DNA of 64,000 nt from Paralithodes platypus (lineage: Eukaryota; Arthropoda; Malacostraca; Decapoda; Lithodidae): positions 28,014,129 to 28,078,128 of the forward strand of contig CM064480.1 in NCBI GenBank assembly GCA_032716605.1, given 5' to 3'. Each line of letters opens with the position of its first letter. Within the stretch, counting starts at the first letter, position 1. The notes beneath the pieces were generated by a model that saw only the letters and a program-made list of their open reading frames with translations, ran no database searches and was not told the origin of the DNA. Shown here one piece after another: positions 47,293 to 58,465 of the stretch. Made by a program: the position numbers and the translations under genes.

Positions 47293-47622
47293 TTAACCTT
47301 TGAGTTCGGTAACTCTATAATGTCCCAATGAAAATATGTTGGCTGCAACTATAATGACTATGGTTTACATAAATTACAAAATAATGGAGGGGGTGATTGT
47401 CATAACATTATTGTTATTATTTCTAATCATCAGCAATGTTATCAAAATCATTATCTTCATGACCATCACCGTTATCATTATCATTCATCACTAGCAATAA
47501 TAATGATAGTAATAATAATAATATATTGGGAAAGGACAATCATAGTTATAACTGGCTTACAACCCTGGTTGACTTGTTTACAGTGTAGTGGACAGGTGAT
47601 GCCAGGTATATACTGTATTGTA
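47293..47622. repeat. Unassigned, with degenerate ATC/AAT trinucleotides 47395-47530
   Basis: No gene. Confidence 0.5.
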
Positions 47623-47702
47623 CAGTCAATAGTCTAGGTGCACTTCCTACACTTATCCTTTAGTATTGTCTAGTATAGCAATCCACTCCCGCTTTAAAGT
47701 AT
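47623..47702. repeat. Direct repeat, left copy (~80 bp)
   Basis: CAGTCAATAGTCTAGGTGCA...ACTCCCGCTTTAAAGTATA; nearly identical to 48285-48362. Confidence 0.9.
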
Positions 47703-48284
47703 AGGATGAGATGAGATGTACAGTAAAGGACAAAACTTCATCTCCAGTCATAGCTACTATTCAATTTCAGTTATTCAACCCTGTTTATAACTAGTGTAAA
47801 CAAATGTTGTCTGTACCACACACCTACCCATTCTCATTACTCCTGCCCAAAGGTGGATACAAGAAATCCAAGAGACATACTTTCCAAACTGGCATTGCTG
47901 TAGCTGTGTATGAAGTTAGTGTTGTCCGCGACTGTACCATTAATATATGTCTGTAGCTGTACCAAGCATGACACAAGGTTCCCCCACAGTCACGCAGCCG
48001 ACCAATGTCCGCAGCTTACTCCTAGTTTTGTATACAAGACTTTTCGATCACACTCAAGATTACTTTTCCCGCACATTGTATGTTCCACACCATTCTGAAC
48101 CAAAGTGGCTGCGTTTACCATTGTCAAGCGGCTAAGATGCATACTCCCAGAGTTTGGACAAGTTCACTCAATCGTGGTACATTTCTTTTACTTTATATCA
48201 CGGTAACATATTCTAGTCTAATCTGACTTGGATTTGGTCCAATAAGATAAGATTTGGTTAGGATAGGTTGGGTCGGGTTAAAGC
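47703..48284. other. Unassigned sequence between direct repeats
   Basis: A short frame at 47910-48135 has no recognisable domain. Confidence 0.4.
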
Positions 48285-48362
48285 AGTCAATAGTCTAGGT
48301 GCACTTCCTACACTTATCCTTTAGTATTGTCTAGTATAGCAATCCACTCCCGCTATAAAGTA
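48285..48362. repeat. Direct repeat, right copy (~80 bp)
   Basis: One or two differences from the copy at 47623-47702, about 660 bp upstream. Confidence 0.9.
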
Positions 48363-48510
48363 TAAGTCTGCTTAGGAAGACTAGGATTACGTTGAAGTAA
48401 GATTCGATTAAGATAAGTTTGATCGGGTTATAACAGATTAGTCTTGGTTAGGTTGGGTTAAGATAATCTAGGCTGGGTTAGGTTTGGTAGGTTAGTTTAA
48501 GTGAGGGCGA
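48363..48510. repeat. Degenerate GGTTA/GGTTGG repeats
   Basis: GGTTAGGTTGGGTTAAGATA and related motifs, weakly telomere-like (TTAGG). Confidence 0.5.
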
Positions 48511-48814
48511 AGAAAATAACCTGAACCTTGCAGGCGGCTCTTGACGGGGGGAACCTTTTGGCGTATGGATTTATTACAAGGAGTTTGGCTATTTTTATGA
48601 GATGGACGAACTGACTGCTTGACATAACCATTACTGTGGAGACTTAACATGACCTAATAACCATTATTTACCGCTCCACATAGTGGATGCGGGCAGACAA
48701 TAATACATTTCGATACAATAATTGTTTGTGATACAATAAGTCAGTTACATTTGCCAATTGGGCACAAAATATATATTTCTTGGCCATGTGCAACATTGGC
48801 CTATTTCACTAAGT
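48511..48814. other. Unassigned
   Basis: No feature recognised. Confidence 0.4.
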
Positions 48815-48872
48815 TTGTTAATTTCATTAATCGAGTTTAGGAGTAAAGTTGGTTGGTGGAGAGAACATAATA
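48815..48872 (+). mobile_element. SINE family C body fragment
   Basis: TTAATTTCATTAATCGAGTTTAGGAGTAAAGTTGGTTGG...GAGAACATAATAAT matches the body of the SINEs at 8981 and 9313; the tRNA-like head is missing. Confidence 0.75.
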
Positions 48873-48965
48873 ATTATAACAAAATACAGACAGTACTGTT
48901 TCTTGACATAAGAGTCAAAGATTAACCTCGTTCACAGAAAAGCGCGACAACTTGCACAGTGTGAG

Positions 48966-48996
48966 AGCGAGAGAGAGAGAGAGAGAGGTGGGGGGA
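48966..48996. repeat. (GA)n microsatellite
   Basis: Short GA run. Confidence 0.9.
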
Positions 48997-49447
48997 GTAA
49001 TATTTGCATATATTAGTTTTGTATTCTTTCTAACTTAACACTTCCAGAGTACCAAGACTCATTCTTTCATTATATTCTAACTATGAACAGACGACTATAT
49101 TAAGATTATGAAGGAATTTTGAAAGTCAGCAAGTGAACTGGGATACATTTGACCACTTTGAGTTCTGAAAAGCCTTTCAAAGCTGAGTAAAGTAGTGTAA
49201 ATACTAGCTACATCAAGATATAAATAAAAGCATCATCGTGTACTCAAAGGGTTAACACAAAGTTTAGGGGAACATCTTGGAGCCAAACACTATTAAGAGC
49301 TCTCTCTGGACCCCTTCTTTCTCTTGCTTAGCCCCATTAGTTTTGAGATTTTTAAGACTAAAGAAAATACAAATCACCCCTTTTCTCATGTCGCACATTA
49401 AGTCTAGACTACAGTTAGCCTAACTAACACTTGCATTATCAACATAT

Positions 49448-49449
<2 letters not shown>
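48997..49449. other. Unassigned; partial repeat E2 near 49300-49365
   Basis: CTCTGGACCCCTTCTTTCTC...CCCATTAGTTTTGAGATTTTTAAGAC matches the start of E2. CAAAGGGTTAAC at 49246 resembles the end of family H. Confidence 0.5.
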
Positions 49450-49478
<29 letters not shown>

Positions 49479-49663
49479 ATGAGCATCAAAACCAACGCTG
49501 TGACGACCATCTTTATTGGGCAACGTTTATATATATATATTATATAATGAGCAGCAAAACCAACGCTGTGACGAACATCTTTATTGGGCAACGTTTATAT
49601 ATATATATTATATAATGAGCAGCAAAACCAACGCTGTGACGAACATCTTTATTGGGCAACGTT

Positions 49664-49696
<33 letters not shown>

Positions 49697-49742
49697 ATGA
49701 GCAGCAAAACCAACGCTGTGACGAACATCTTTATTGGGCAAC

Positions 49743-49822
<80 letters not shown>

Positions 49823-50878
49823 GTGAGCAGCAAAACCAACGCTGTGACGAACATCTTTATTGGGCAACGTTTATATATATATATTATATAATGAGCAGCA
49901 AAACCAACGCTGTGACGAACATCTTTATTGGGCAACGTTTCGACCCATACAGAGAGTCATTTTCAAGCCTAAAATTAAGTAAAAACAAACTATTGATTTC
50001 TAAGGTTTACATTTGATATAATATACAATAGCTTTAGTAACTAATACATTTGATATAATATACATTAGCTTTAGTAACTAATACATTTGATATAATATAC
50101 AATAGCTTTAGTAACTAATACATTTGATATAATATACAATAGCTTTAGTAACTAATACATTTGATATAATATACAATAGCTTTAGTAACTAATACATTTG
50201 ATATAATATACAATAGCTTTAGTAACTAATACATTTGATATAATATACAATAGCTTTAGTAACTAATACATTTGATATAATATACAATAGCTTTAGTAAC
50301 TAATACATTTGATATAATACAATAGCTTTAGTAACTAATACATTTGATATAATATACAATAGCTTTAGTAACTAATACATTTGATATAATATACAATAGC
50401 TTTAGTAACTAATACATTTGATATAATATACAATAGCTTTAGTAACTAATACATTTGATATAATATACAATAGCTTTAGTAACTAATACATTTGATATAA
50501 TATACAATAGCTTTAGTAACTAATACATTTGATATAATATACAATAGCTTTAGTAACTAATACATTTGATATAATATACAATAGCTTTAGTAACTAATAC
50601 ATTTAGTTTAGTATTAGTTACTAAAGCTATTGTATATTATATCAAATGTATTAGTTACTAAAGCTATTGTATATTATATCAAATGTATTAGTTACTAAAG
50701 CTAATGTATATTATATCAAATGTATTAGTTACTAAAGCTATTGTATATTATATCAAATGTAAACCTTAGAAATCAATAGTTTGTTTTTACTTAATTTTAG
50801 GCTTGAAAATGACTCTCTGTATGGGTCGAAACGTTGCCCAATAAAGATGTTCGTCACAGCGTTGGTTTTGCTGCTCAT

Positions 50879-50934
<56 letters not shown>

Positions 50935-50980
50935 GTTGCCCAATAAAGATGTTCGTCACAGCGTTGGTTTTGCTGCTCAT

Positions 50981-51054
<74 letters not shown>

Positions 51055-51095
51055 GTTGCCCAATAAAGATGTTCGTCACAGCGTTGGTTTTGCTG
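49450..51095. repeat. Large palindrome of two tandem-repeat arrays, centre near 50612
   Basis: Left side: six TA-separated copies of GAGCAGCAAAACCAACGCTG + TGACGAACATCTTTATTGGGCAACGTTT. Then comes a unique ~80 bp (CGACCCATACAGAGAGTCAT...AAGGTTTACATTTGA), then about 16 copies of a 37 bp unit (AATATACAATAGCTTTAGTA...). From about 50612 everything recurs as its complement: about 4 copies of the 37 bp unit, the unique block (50758-50832) and three copies of the first unit. The motif GTCGAAACGTTGCCCAATAAAGA is typical of a retroelement 3' end; the class is uncertain. Confidence 0.9.
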
Positions 51096-51129
51096 CTCAT
51101 TATTCGCTTACGCTTTCCTAAGGACATGC

Positions 51130-52525
51130 GTAATGCTGATATATGAACAGTATATATATATATATGTACAGTATATATATATGTACAGTATATATATGTA
51201 CAGTATATATATATGTACAGTATATATATGTACAGTATATATATATATATACGGTATATATATATATGTACAGTATATATATGTACAGTATATATATATG
51301 TACAGTATATATATATATGTACAGTATATATATATATATGTACAGTATATATATATATGTACAGTATATATATATGTACAGTATATATATATATATGTAC
51401 AGTATATATATATGTACAGTATATATATATATATGTACAATATATATATATATATATATGTACAGTATATATATATATATGTACAGTATATATATATGTA
51501 CAGTATATATATATATATGTACAGTATATATATATGTACAGTATATATATATATGTACAGTATATATATATATATGTACAGTATATATATATGTACAGTA
51601 TATATATATATGTACAGTATATATATATGTACAGTATATATATATATATGTACAATATATATATATATATATATATGTACAGTATATATATATGTACAGT
51701 ATATATATATATATGCATTATATATATATATGTACACTATATATATATATATATATATGTACAGTATATATATATATATATGTACAGTATATATATATGT
51801 ACAGTATATATATATATGTACAGTATATATATATGTACAGTATATATATATATGTACAATATATATATATATATATAAATGTTCAGTATATATATATATG
51901 TACAGTATATATATATGTACACTATATATATATATGTATAGTATATATATATGTACAGTATATATATATGTACAGTATATATATATATGTACAGTATATA
52001 TATATGTACAGTATATATATATGTGCAGTATATATATATATATGTACAGTATATATATATGTACAGTATATATATATATATGTACAGTATATATATATAT
52101 GTACAGTATATATATATATATGTACAGTATATATATATGTACAGTATATATATATATGTACAGTATATATATATATGTACAGTATATATATATGTACAGT
52201 ATATATATATATGTACAGTATATATATATATATGTACAGTATATATATATATGTACAGTATATATATATGTACAGTATATATATATGTACAGTATATATA
52301 TATGTACAGTATATATATGTACAGTATATATATGTACAGTATATTATATGTACAGTATATATATATGTACATTATATATATATATGTACAGTATATATAT
52401 ATGTACAGTATATATATATGTACATTATATATATATGTACAGTATATATATATGTACAGTATATATATATATGTACAGTATATATATATATGTACAGTAT
52501 ATATATATGTACAGTATATATATAC
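51130..52525. repeat. (TA)n-TGTACAG array, about 1.4 kb
   Basis: About 85 units of (TA)3-8 + TGTACAG, unit length 14-24 bp, mainly 15-19. Rare TGTACAA, TGTACAC, TGCATT and TGTTCAG variants. Both strands read open by virtue of the repeat, giving 210-465-codon Tyr/Ile artefacts. Confidence 0.97.
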
Positions 52526-52627
52526 TTTAGTTTGTTATAGTCTAGTTAATAAATGGAAAACATTAATAACAACAGCAAGGTGGACAGCCCTCCTCCTTTT
52601 ACTGTTCTACTTTGCTCTTTCTTTTCT

Positions 52628-52812
52628 CCTTTACTTCTCTATAATTATAATAAGAGACCTCTCATCGCTCCCCTAACTTTAACTATAATTATAATAAGAG
52701 ACCTCTCATCGCTCCCCTAACTTTAACTATAATTATAATAAGAGACCTCTCATCGCTCCCCTAACTTTAATTATAATAAGAGACCTCTCATCGCTCCCCT
52801 AACTTTAACTTC
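52628..52812. repeat. ~45 bp tandem repeat, 4 copies
   Basis: Unit TATAATTATAATAAGAGACC + TCTCATCGCTCCCCTAACTTTAAC. Confidence 0.95.
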
Positions 52813-52842
52813 AGATGTTGATTAATCCGCACCCAAGAATTG

Positions 52843-53362
52843 TAAATTATGATAACTCACTATCTTCCAGTCAAAGTAAATTATGATAACTCACTATCTT
52901 CCAGTCAAAGTAAATTATGATAACTCACTATCTTCCAGTCAATTATGATAACTCACTATCTTCCAGTCAATTATGATAACTCACTATCTTCCAGTCAATT
53001 ATGATAACTCACTATCTTCCAGTCAATTATGATAACTCACTATCTTCCAGTCAATTATGATAACTCACTATCTTCCAGTCAATTATGATAACTCACTATC
53101 TTCCAGTCAATTATGATAACTCACTATCTTCCAGTCAATTATGATAACTCACTATCTTCCAGTCAGTTATGATAACTCACTATCTTCCAGTCAATTATGA
53201 TAACTCACTATCTTCCAGTCAATTATGATAACTCACTATCTTCCAGTCAATTATGATAACTCACTATCTTCCAGTCAATTATGATAACTCACTATCTTCC
53301 AGTCAATTATGATAACTCACTATCTTCCAGTCAATTATGATAACTCACTATCTTCCAGTCAA
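52843..53362. repeat. 28 bp minisatellite, about 18 copies (first copies 34 bp)
   Basis: Unit TTATGATAACTCACTATCTT + CCAGTCAA; the first copies carry an extra AGTAAA. Confidence 0.97.
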
Positions 53363-53445
53363 AGTAGCCCAAGAATGAAGCATCTTCCAGTCAAAGTAGC
53401 CCAAGAATGAAGCATCTTCCAGTCAAAGTAGCCCAAGAATGAAGC
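53363..53445. repeat. 32 bp tandem repeat, 3 copies, sharing CTTCCAGTCAAAG with the preceding array
   Basis: Unit CATCTTCCAGTCAAAGTAGC + CCAAGAATGAAG. It appears to have arisen from the edge of the 28 bp array. Confidence 0.95.
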
Positions 53446-53464
53446 CGGTTTTCCTATGTATTCG

Positions 53465-53612
53465 TAGCTTTGATATGGCATCTTTGTAAATAGCCCTTTA
53501 TAAGCCTTGTGTCACGTATATGGCATCTTTGTAAATAGCCCTTTATAAGCCTTGTGTCACGTATATGGCATCTTTGTAAATAGCCCTTTATAAGCCTTGT
53601 GTCACGTATACC
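53465..53612. repeat. 45 bp tandem repeat, 3 copies
   Basis: Unit TATGGCATCTTTGTAAATAG + CCCTTTATAAGCCTTGTGTCACG. Confidence 0.95.
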
Positions 53613-54033
53613 CCATTCTACCACCAGCCTAGTTGTCAAGACCAATGCTGCCACAGTGTTGCCAGTATCAAGTTACGGATTAATAGTTGACAATAAAAGC
53701 ATTAATGTGATACCCCATTTAAACTCTCACACCTTTCAAACATTGACCAATAACTCCAATCAGTTTACTAAGGGTTAATATTACGATCGGCCATATTAAC
53801 ATGTTTCATGACGCCTTACAGTTATACTTTTATACTGGCAGACTATAGTCGAGTTTGCACATTTTAAAAATATCCTCTCGTAAATAGAAATCTTTAAAAT
53901 TACTTAGTGATAATAATCAATAATCCCGAGTACTTCCTACAGTTTACAGTAGTTGGGCATATTATCAATATGACAGTACAAGTAACATCATATAGCAAAA
54001 TAACGTCCACCACTTATCACACTATAATTTAGT
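53613..54033. other. Unassigned AT-rich
   Basis: No feature recognised. Confidence 0.4.
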
Positions 54034-54168
<135 letters not shown>

Positions 54169-54244
54169 TCCGTGTAACATCTGGCAGACATTATAACAGT
54201 GCAATGAGATTGGAACATAAATATAATTGTGAAATGCATATTTG

Positions 54245-54363
54245 ATTAATTATACGGCTTTGATTGCGGGTTAATTTTAAAAAGCTCTTCCTAAGCTGCT
54301 TAAAGTCGCATTATGATAACCAAAATAATATGATAATTGCATGATCGTTGACTGAAGGGGTTA
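54245..54363. mobile_element. Family H right-end fragment
   Basis: ACGGCTTTGATTGCG...GCATGATCGTTGACTGAAGGGGTTAA matches the right half of 18715-18918. Confidence 0.5.
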
Positions 54364-54884
54364 AGAGTGTGAAGTATAGATCCTGTAGTGAGGGAGACTG
54401 ACCATCTTTGTCTGTTGACGGTATTTTGCTGCCTCAAGTATCAGTCAACGAGCTATTATATTATGTTTGATAATGTATATCCGTAGACCAAACTATATAA
54501 CCAGTACCAATATTACCCAATGTTTATCATGGGTATAAAGATATTTGAGTGTAAAGAGAGGAAAATATGAGGTGTGGCACCAAGATGGCGGAGGTTGGCC
54601 TATCTCTGTTAACATAGGCTCTCTAGTGCCAACATTAATTACTTGTTACGCAATCTATGCTTCTCATTTCAAGACGAGTACTCAGTCCTAATCAGTGGCC
54701 CGTTACAGGGTTATTTACAAGGTTACATAATGGCTGCTGATAATATAACCTTTCATCATTACAGTATTACTTAACACCTCCAATATACGAATGCGACAGT
54801 CTATTTTCATTAAAGAGAAACTTGAGTAATCCTTTGACTCCCACAGGTCCTTCCAAAACTTGATAAAATCGTCTAATTCTAGCC
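54364..54884. other. Unassigned; CAAGATGGCGG motif at 54580-54590
   Basis: No gene seen. CAAGATGGCGG is the consensus of the YY1/Pho-type initiator motif; alone it does not prove a promoter. Confidence 0.35.
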
Positions 54885-56512
54885 AAAACAATAAGGGCGT
54901 TATAGTATACTGAGAGAGACCATTTATATATACTGTATATTGTATTTAACTTAGAAGAGACCTCTCTAACGAAACAATAAGGGCGTTATTGTATACTGAG
55001 AGAGACCATTTATATATACTGTATATTGTATTTAACTTAGAAGAGACCTCTCTAACGAAACAATAAGGGCGTTATTGTATACTGAGAGAGACCATTTATA
55101 TATACTGTATATTGTATTTAACTTAGAAGAGACCTCTCTAACGAAACAATAAGGGCGTTATTGTATACTGAGAGAGACCATTTATATATACTGTATATTG
55201 TATTTAACTTAGAAGAGACCTCTCTAACGAAACAATAAGGGCGTTATTGTATACTGAGAGAGACCATTTATATATACTGTATATTGTATTTAACTTAGAA
55301 GAGACCTCTCTAACGAAACAATAAGGGCGTTATTGTATACTGAGAGAGACCATTTATATATACTGTATATTGTATTTAACTTAGAAGAGACCTCTCTAAC
55401 GAAACAATAAGGGCGTTATTGTATACTGAGAGAGACCATTTATATATACTGTATATTGTATTTAACTTAGAAGAGACCTCTCTAACGAAACAATAAGGGC
55501 GTTATTGTATACTGAGAGAGACCATTTATATATACTGTATATTGTATTTAACTTAGAAGAGACCTCTCTAACGAAACAATAAGGGCGTTATTGTATACTG
55601 AGAGAGACCATTTATATATACTGTATATTGTATTTAACTTAGAAGAGACCTCTCTAACGAAACAATAAGGGCGTTATTGTATACTGAGAGAGACCATTTA
55701 TATATACTGTATATTGTATTTAACTTAGAAGAGACCTCTCTAACGAAACAATAAGGGCGTTATTGTATACTGAGAGAGACCATTTATATATACTGTATAT
55801 TGTATTTAACTTAGAAGAGACCTCTCTAACGAAACAATAAGGGCGTTATTGTATACTGAGAGAGACCATTTATATATACTGTATATTGTATTTAACTTAG
55901 AAGAGACCTCTCTAACGAAACAATAAGGGCGTTATTGTATACTGAGAGAGACCATTTATATATACTGTATATTGTATTTAACTTAGAAGAGACCTCTCTA
56001 ACGAAACAATAAGGGCGTTATTGTATACTGAGAGAGACCATTTATATATACTGTATATTGTATTTAACTTAGAAGAGACCTCTCTAACGAAACAATAAGG
56101 GCGTTATTGTATACTGAGAGAGACCATTTATATATACTGTATATTGTATTTAACTTAGAAGAGACCTCTCTAACGAAACAATAAGGGCGTTATTGTATAC
56201 TGAGAGAGACCATTTATATATACTGTATATTGTATTTAACTTAGAAGAGACCTCTCTAACGAAACAATAAGGGCGTTATTGTATACTGAGAGAGACCATT
56301 TATATATACTGTATATTGTATTTAACTTAGAAGAGACCTCTCTAACGAAACAATAAGGGCGTTATTGTATACTGAGAGAGACCATTTATATACTGTATAT
56401 TGTATTTAACTTAGAAGAGACCTCTCTAACGAAACAATAAGGGCGTTATTGTATACTGAGAGAGACCATTTATATATATATTGTATTTAACTTAGAAGGG
56501 ACCTCTCTAACG
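54885..56512. repeat. 86 bp minisatellite, about 19 copies
   Basis: Unit CAATAAGGGCGTTATTGTAT...TTAGAAGAGACCTCTCTAAC. Copies are almost identical; the last two are slightly shortened in the TATATA block. Confidence 0.97.
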
Positions 56513-56614
56513 AAAAGGGTATATAATAAGCTGTTCACTTACAATATTATCTCTTCAATAAAACTAAAACCAGACGATTTGATTCAGCCTATGCACTGTC
56601 AAAATGTGTCAGTA

Positions 56615-56935
56615 AATTGAAGGGGGTATTTATTCTGGACCCCATTCTCCCCCATGTTTAGTCCCATTCATTTTGAAATTTTAAGACGTTCGCCCCATTT
56701 GTTTAGCAATTTTAAGACTTTGTCTCATTTGTTTGTCATTTTTAGACCTGTCGTTCCATATACTGTAGGTGTTTTGGTTCTTGGGTGTTGTTGAGGGCAT
56801 TTAGGTGTCGATTTCTTTTCCCGGCGAGCGATAGTGAGCCTGCAATATAGGAAGAATCGGCCTTCGGCCGGGGCATTTTTCTTCCAAAATATGCACACAC
56901 TTATCTGGAAAGGTGGTCTTGGGGTATAAGTTTGA
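56615..56935. mobile_element. Interspersed repeat E2, copy
   Basis: Same order of motifs as 44440-44770 (CTGGACCCCATTCTCCC, ATTTTGAAATTTTAAGACGTT, GGTGTCGATTTCTTTTCCCGG, CCTTCGGCCGGGGCATTTTT). Confidence 0.75.
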
Positions 56936-56940
56936 TGACA

Positions 56941-57200
<260 letters not shown>

Positions 57201-57860
57201 AACTTCTCCCCTTGAGGGCAATAGACCATCATAAAGTGTGTACAATAGTAGGTTGTTTTGTACCTGCACTTCACCTTTACCTTACAATAGTCATTCCGTA
57301 AATAACTGGCTGTATCCATGGCTTAGTAACCTTTTCAACATCCATTACGCGTTTATTTTCTGTCTTCTAGTTATTATAGACGATTTTACTCAGATTAGGA
57401 AGGGTATATGGAAGTCAGCCGGTTAATTGATATAGTGTTTACCCATATAATTCCCACAGACCCTTTCTAAACTGTATACAATCGTCAAATGATAGCCAAA
57501 TTGTGTGATAATTTTGACTGTTAAAGTTGCATTATTTCCATAGTGTTTATCTTTACTCCGACTATCACTTATATTCTTCCCAATAACATATCTGGCAACA
57601 TTGTACTATCATTTCTCATGGGGCCCAACAAATTGTCCTTGTAATGGTGACCGACTGAAGAGCACATGACTGATAGCTGAGGTGTACTGTATGGGCTAAC
57701 TCTTTAGTTTATACTAACTTTGGTGTCATGGCCACTTTACTGTCTTATCATCATTCATATTACTATTATTGAGAAACAGAGAGAGAGAAATAACTACAAA
57801 TACACGTGATAAATAATTTGGTTGTACTCGCTAGGAAAATTAAGCACGGAGCTGCAAGCT
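57201..57860. other. Unassigned; diverged family H sequence at about 57375-57530
   Basis: CAGACCCTTTCTAAACTGTA and ATCGTCAAATGATAGCCAAAT match the interior of family H. No gene. Confidence 0.4.
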
Positions 57861-57867
57861 TTCGTCT

Positions 57868-58068
57868 GCATTCCAAGACATCTTCCAACAGATAGAGATA
57901 GTTCTTATTATGTTCATTACATTAGTCTCTATTGTATATATATTATTATATTTGTGTATACGTGTTAGTGCCATTGTGTTCCATTCCAAGACATCTTCCA
58001 ACAGATAGAGATAGTTCTTATTATGTTCATTACATTAGTCTCTATTGTATATATATTATTATTGTGTT

Positions 58069-58070
<2 letters not shown>
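57868..58070. repeat. ~110 bp tandem duplication
   Basis: ATTCCAAGACATCTTCCAAC...AGTCTCTATTGTATATATAT occurs at 57870 and 57981. Confidence 0.9.

Positions 58071-58115
<45 letters not shown>
58071..58115. repeat. Poly-T tract (about 45 nt)
   Basis: Uninterrupted T run. Confidence 0.95.
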
Positions 58116-58117
<2 letters not shown>

Positions 58118-58132
58118 TGGTACTAATTTCGT

Positions 58133-58210
58133 TTCAGAAAAGATATAGGCAAATACTGGTTTGTTAACAGAGTCGTAGACATGTGGAATAGGCTACCTAG
58201 CTCGGTTTAG
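58133..58210 (+). mobile_element. LINE ORF2 C-terminal remnant
   Basis: The + frame reads FVNRVVDMWNRLPSSV, the conserved F--RVV--WN-LP--V signature near the end of CR1/Jockey-type ORF2. Only about 25 codons. Confidence 0.65.
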
Positions 58211-58429
58211 TCTTTTCGCTCACAAGTCTTTTCACTCAAAGTCCGTTCGCCCACACTTTCCAGTCCGTTCGCCCAAATGAGGAGGTCCGTTCGCCCAATC
58301 AAGCAAGTCTGTTCGCCCAAACAAGGAAGTTCCTTCGCCCAAATAATGGTATTTTCCCCCAAACAATAAAGTGCGTTCGCCCCCACCTTGAAGTCTGTTC
58401 GTCCCCACAGACTGTATTTTTTCCAGATA

Positions 58430-58462
<33 letters not shown>

Positions 58463-58465
58463 TGT
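58202..58465. repeat. Degenerate ~25 bp GTTCGCCCAA repeat ending in (AAT)n
   Basis: About 8 units of GTCCGTTCGCCCAAxxxAGGA. The last part (58340-58465) is duplicated at 60575-60703. Confidence 0.9.

Noticed and set aside
47910..48135. Two overlapping 62-codon ORFs downstream of the MFSD12-like exons
   Set aside because: No splice context in the right phase and no similarity to the expected TM7-TM12 sequence.
51133..52540. 465-codon Tyr/Ile-rich ORFs on both strands
   Set aside because: Translation of a TA/TGTACAG repeat; open in several frames and on both strands.
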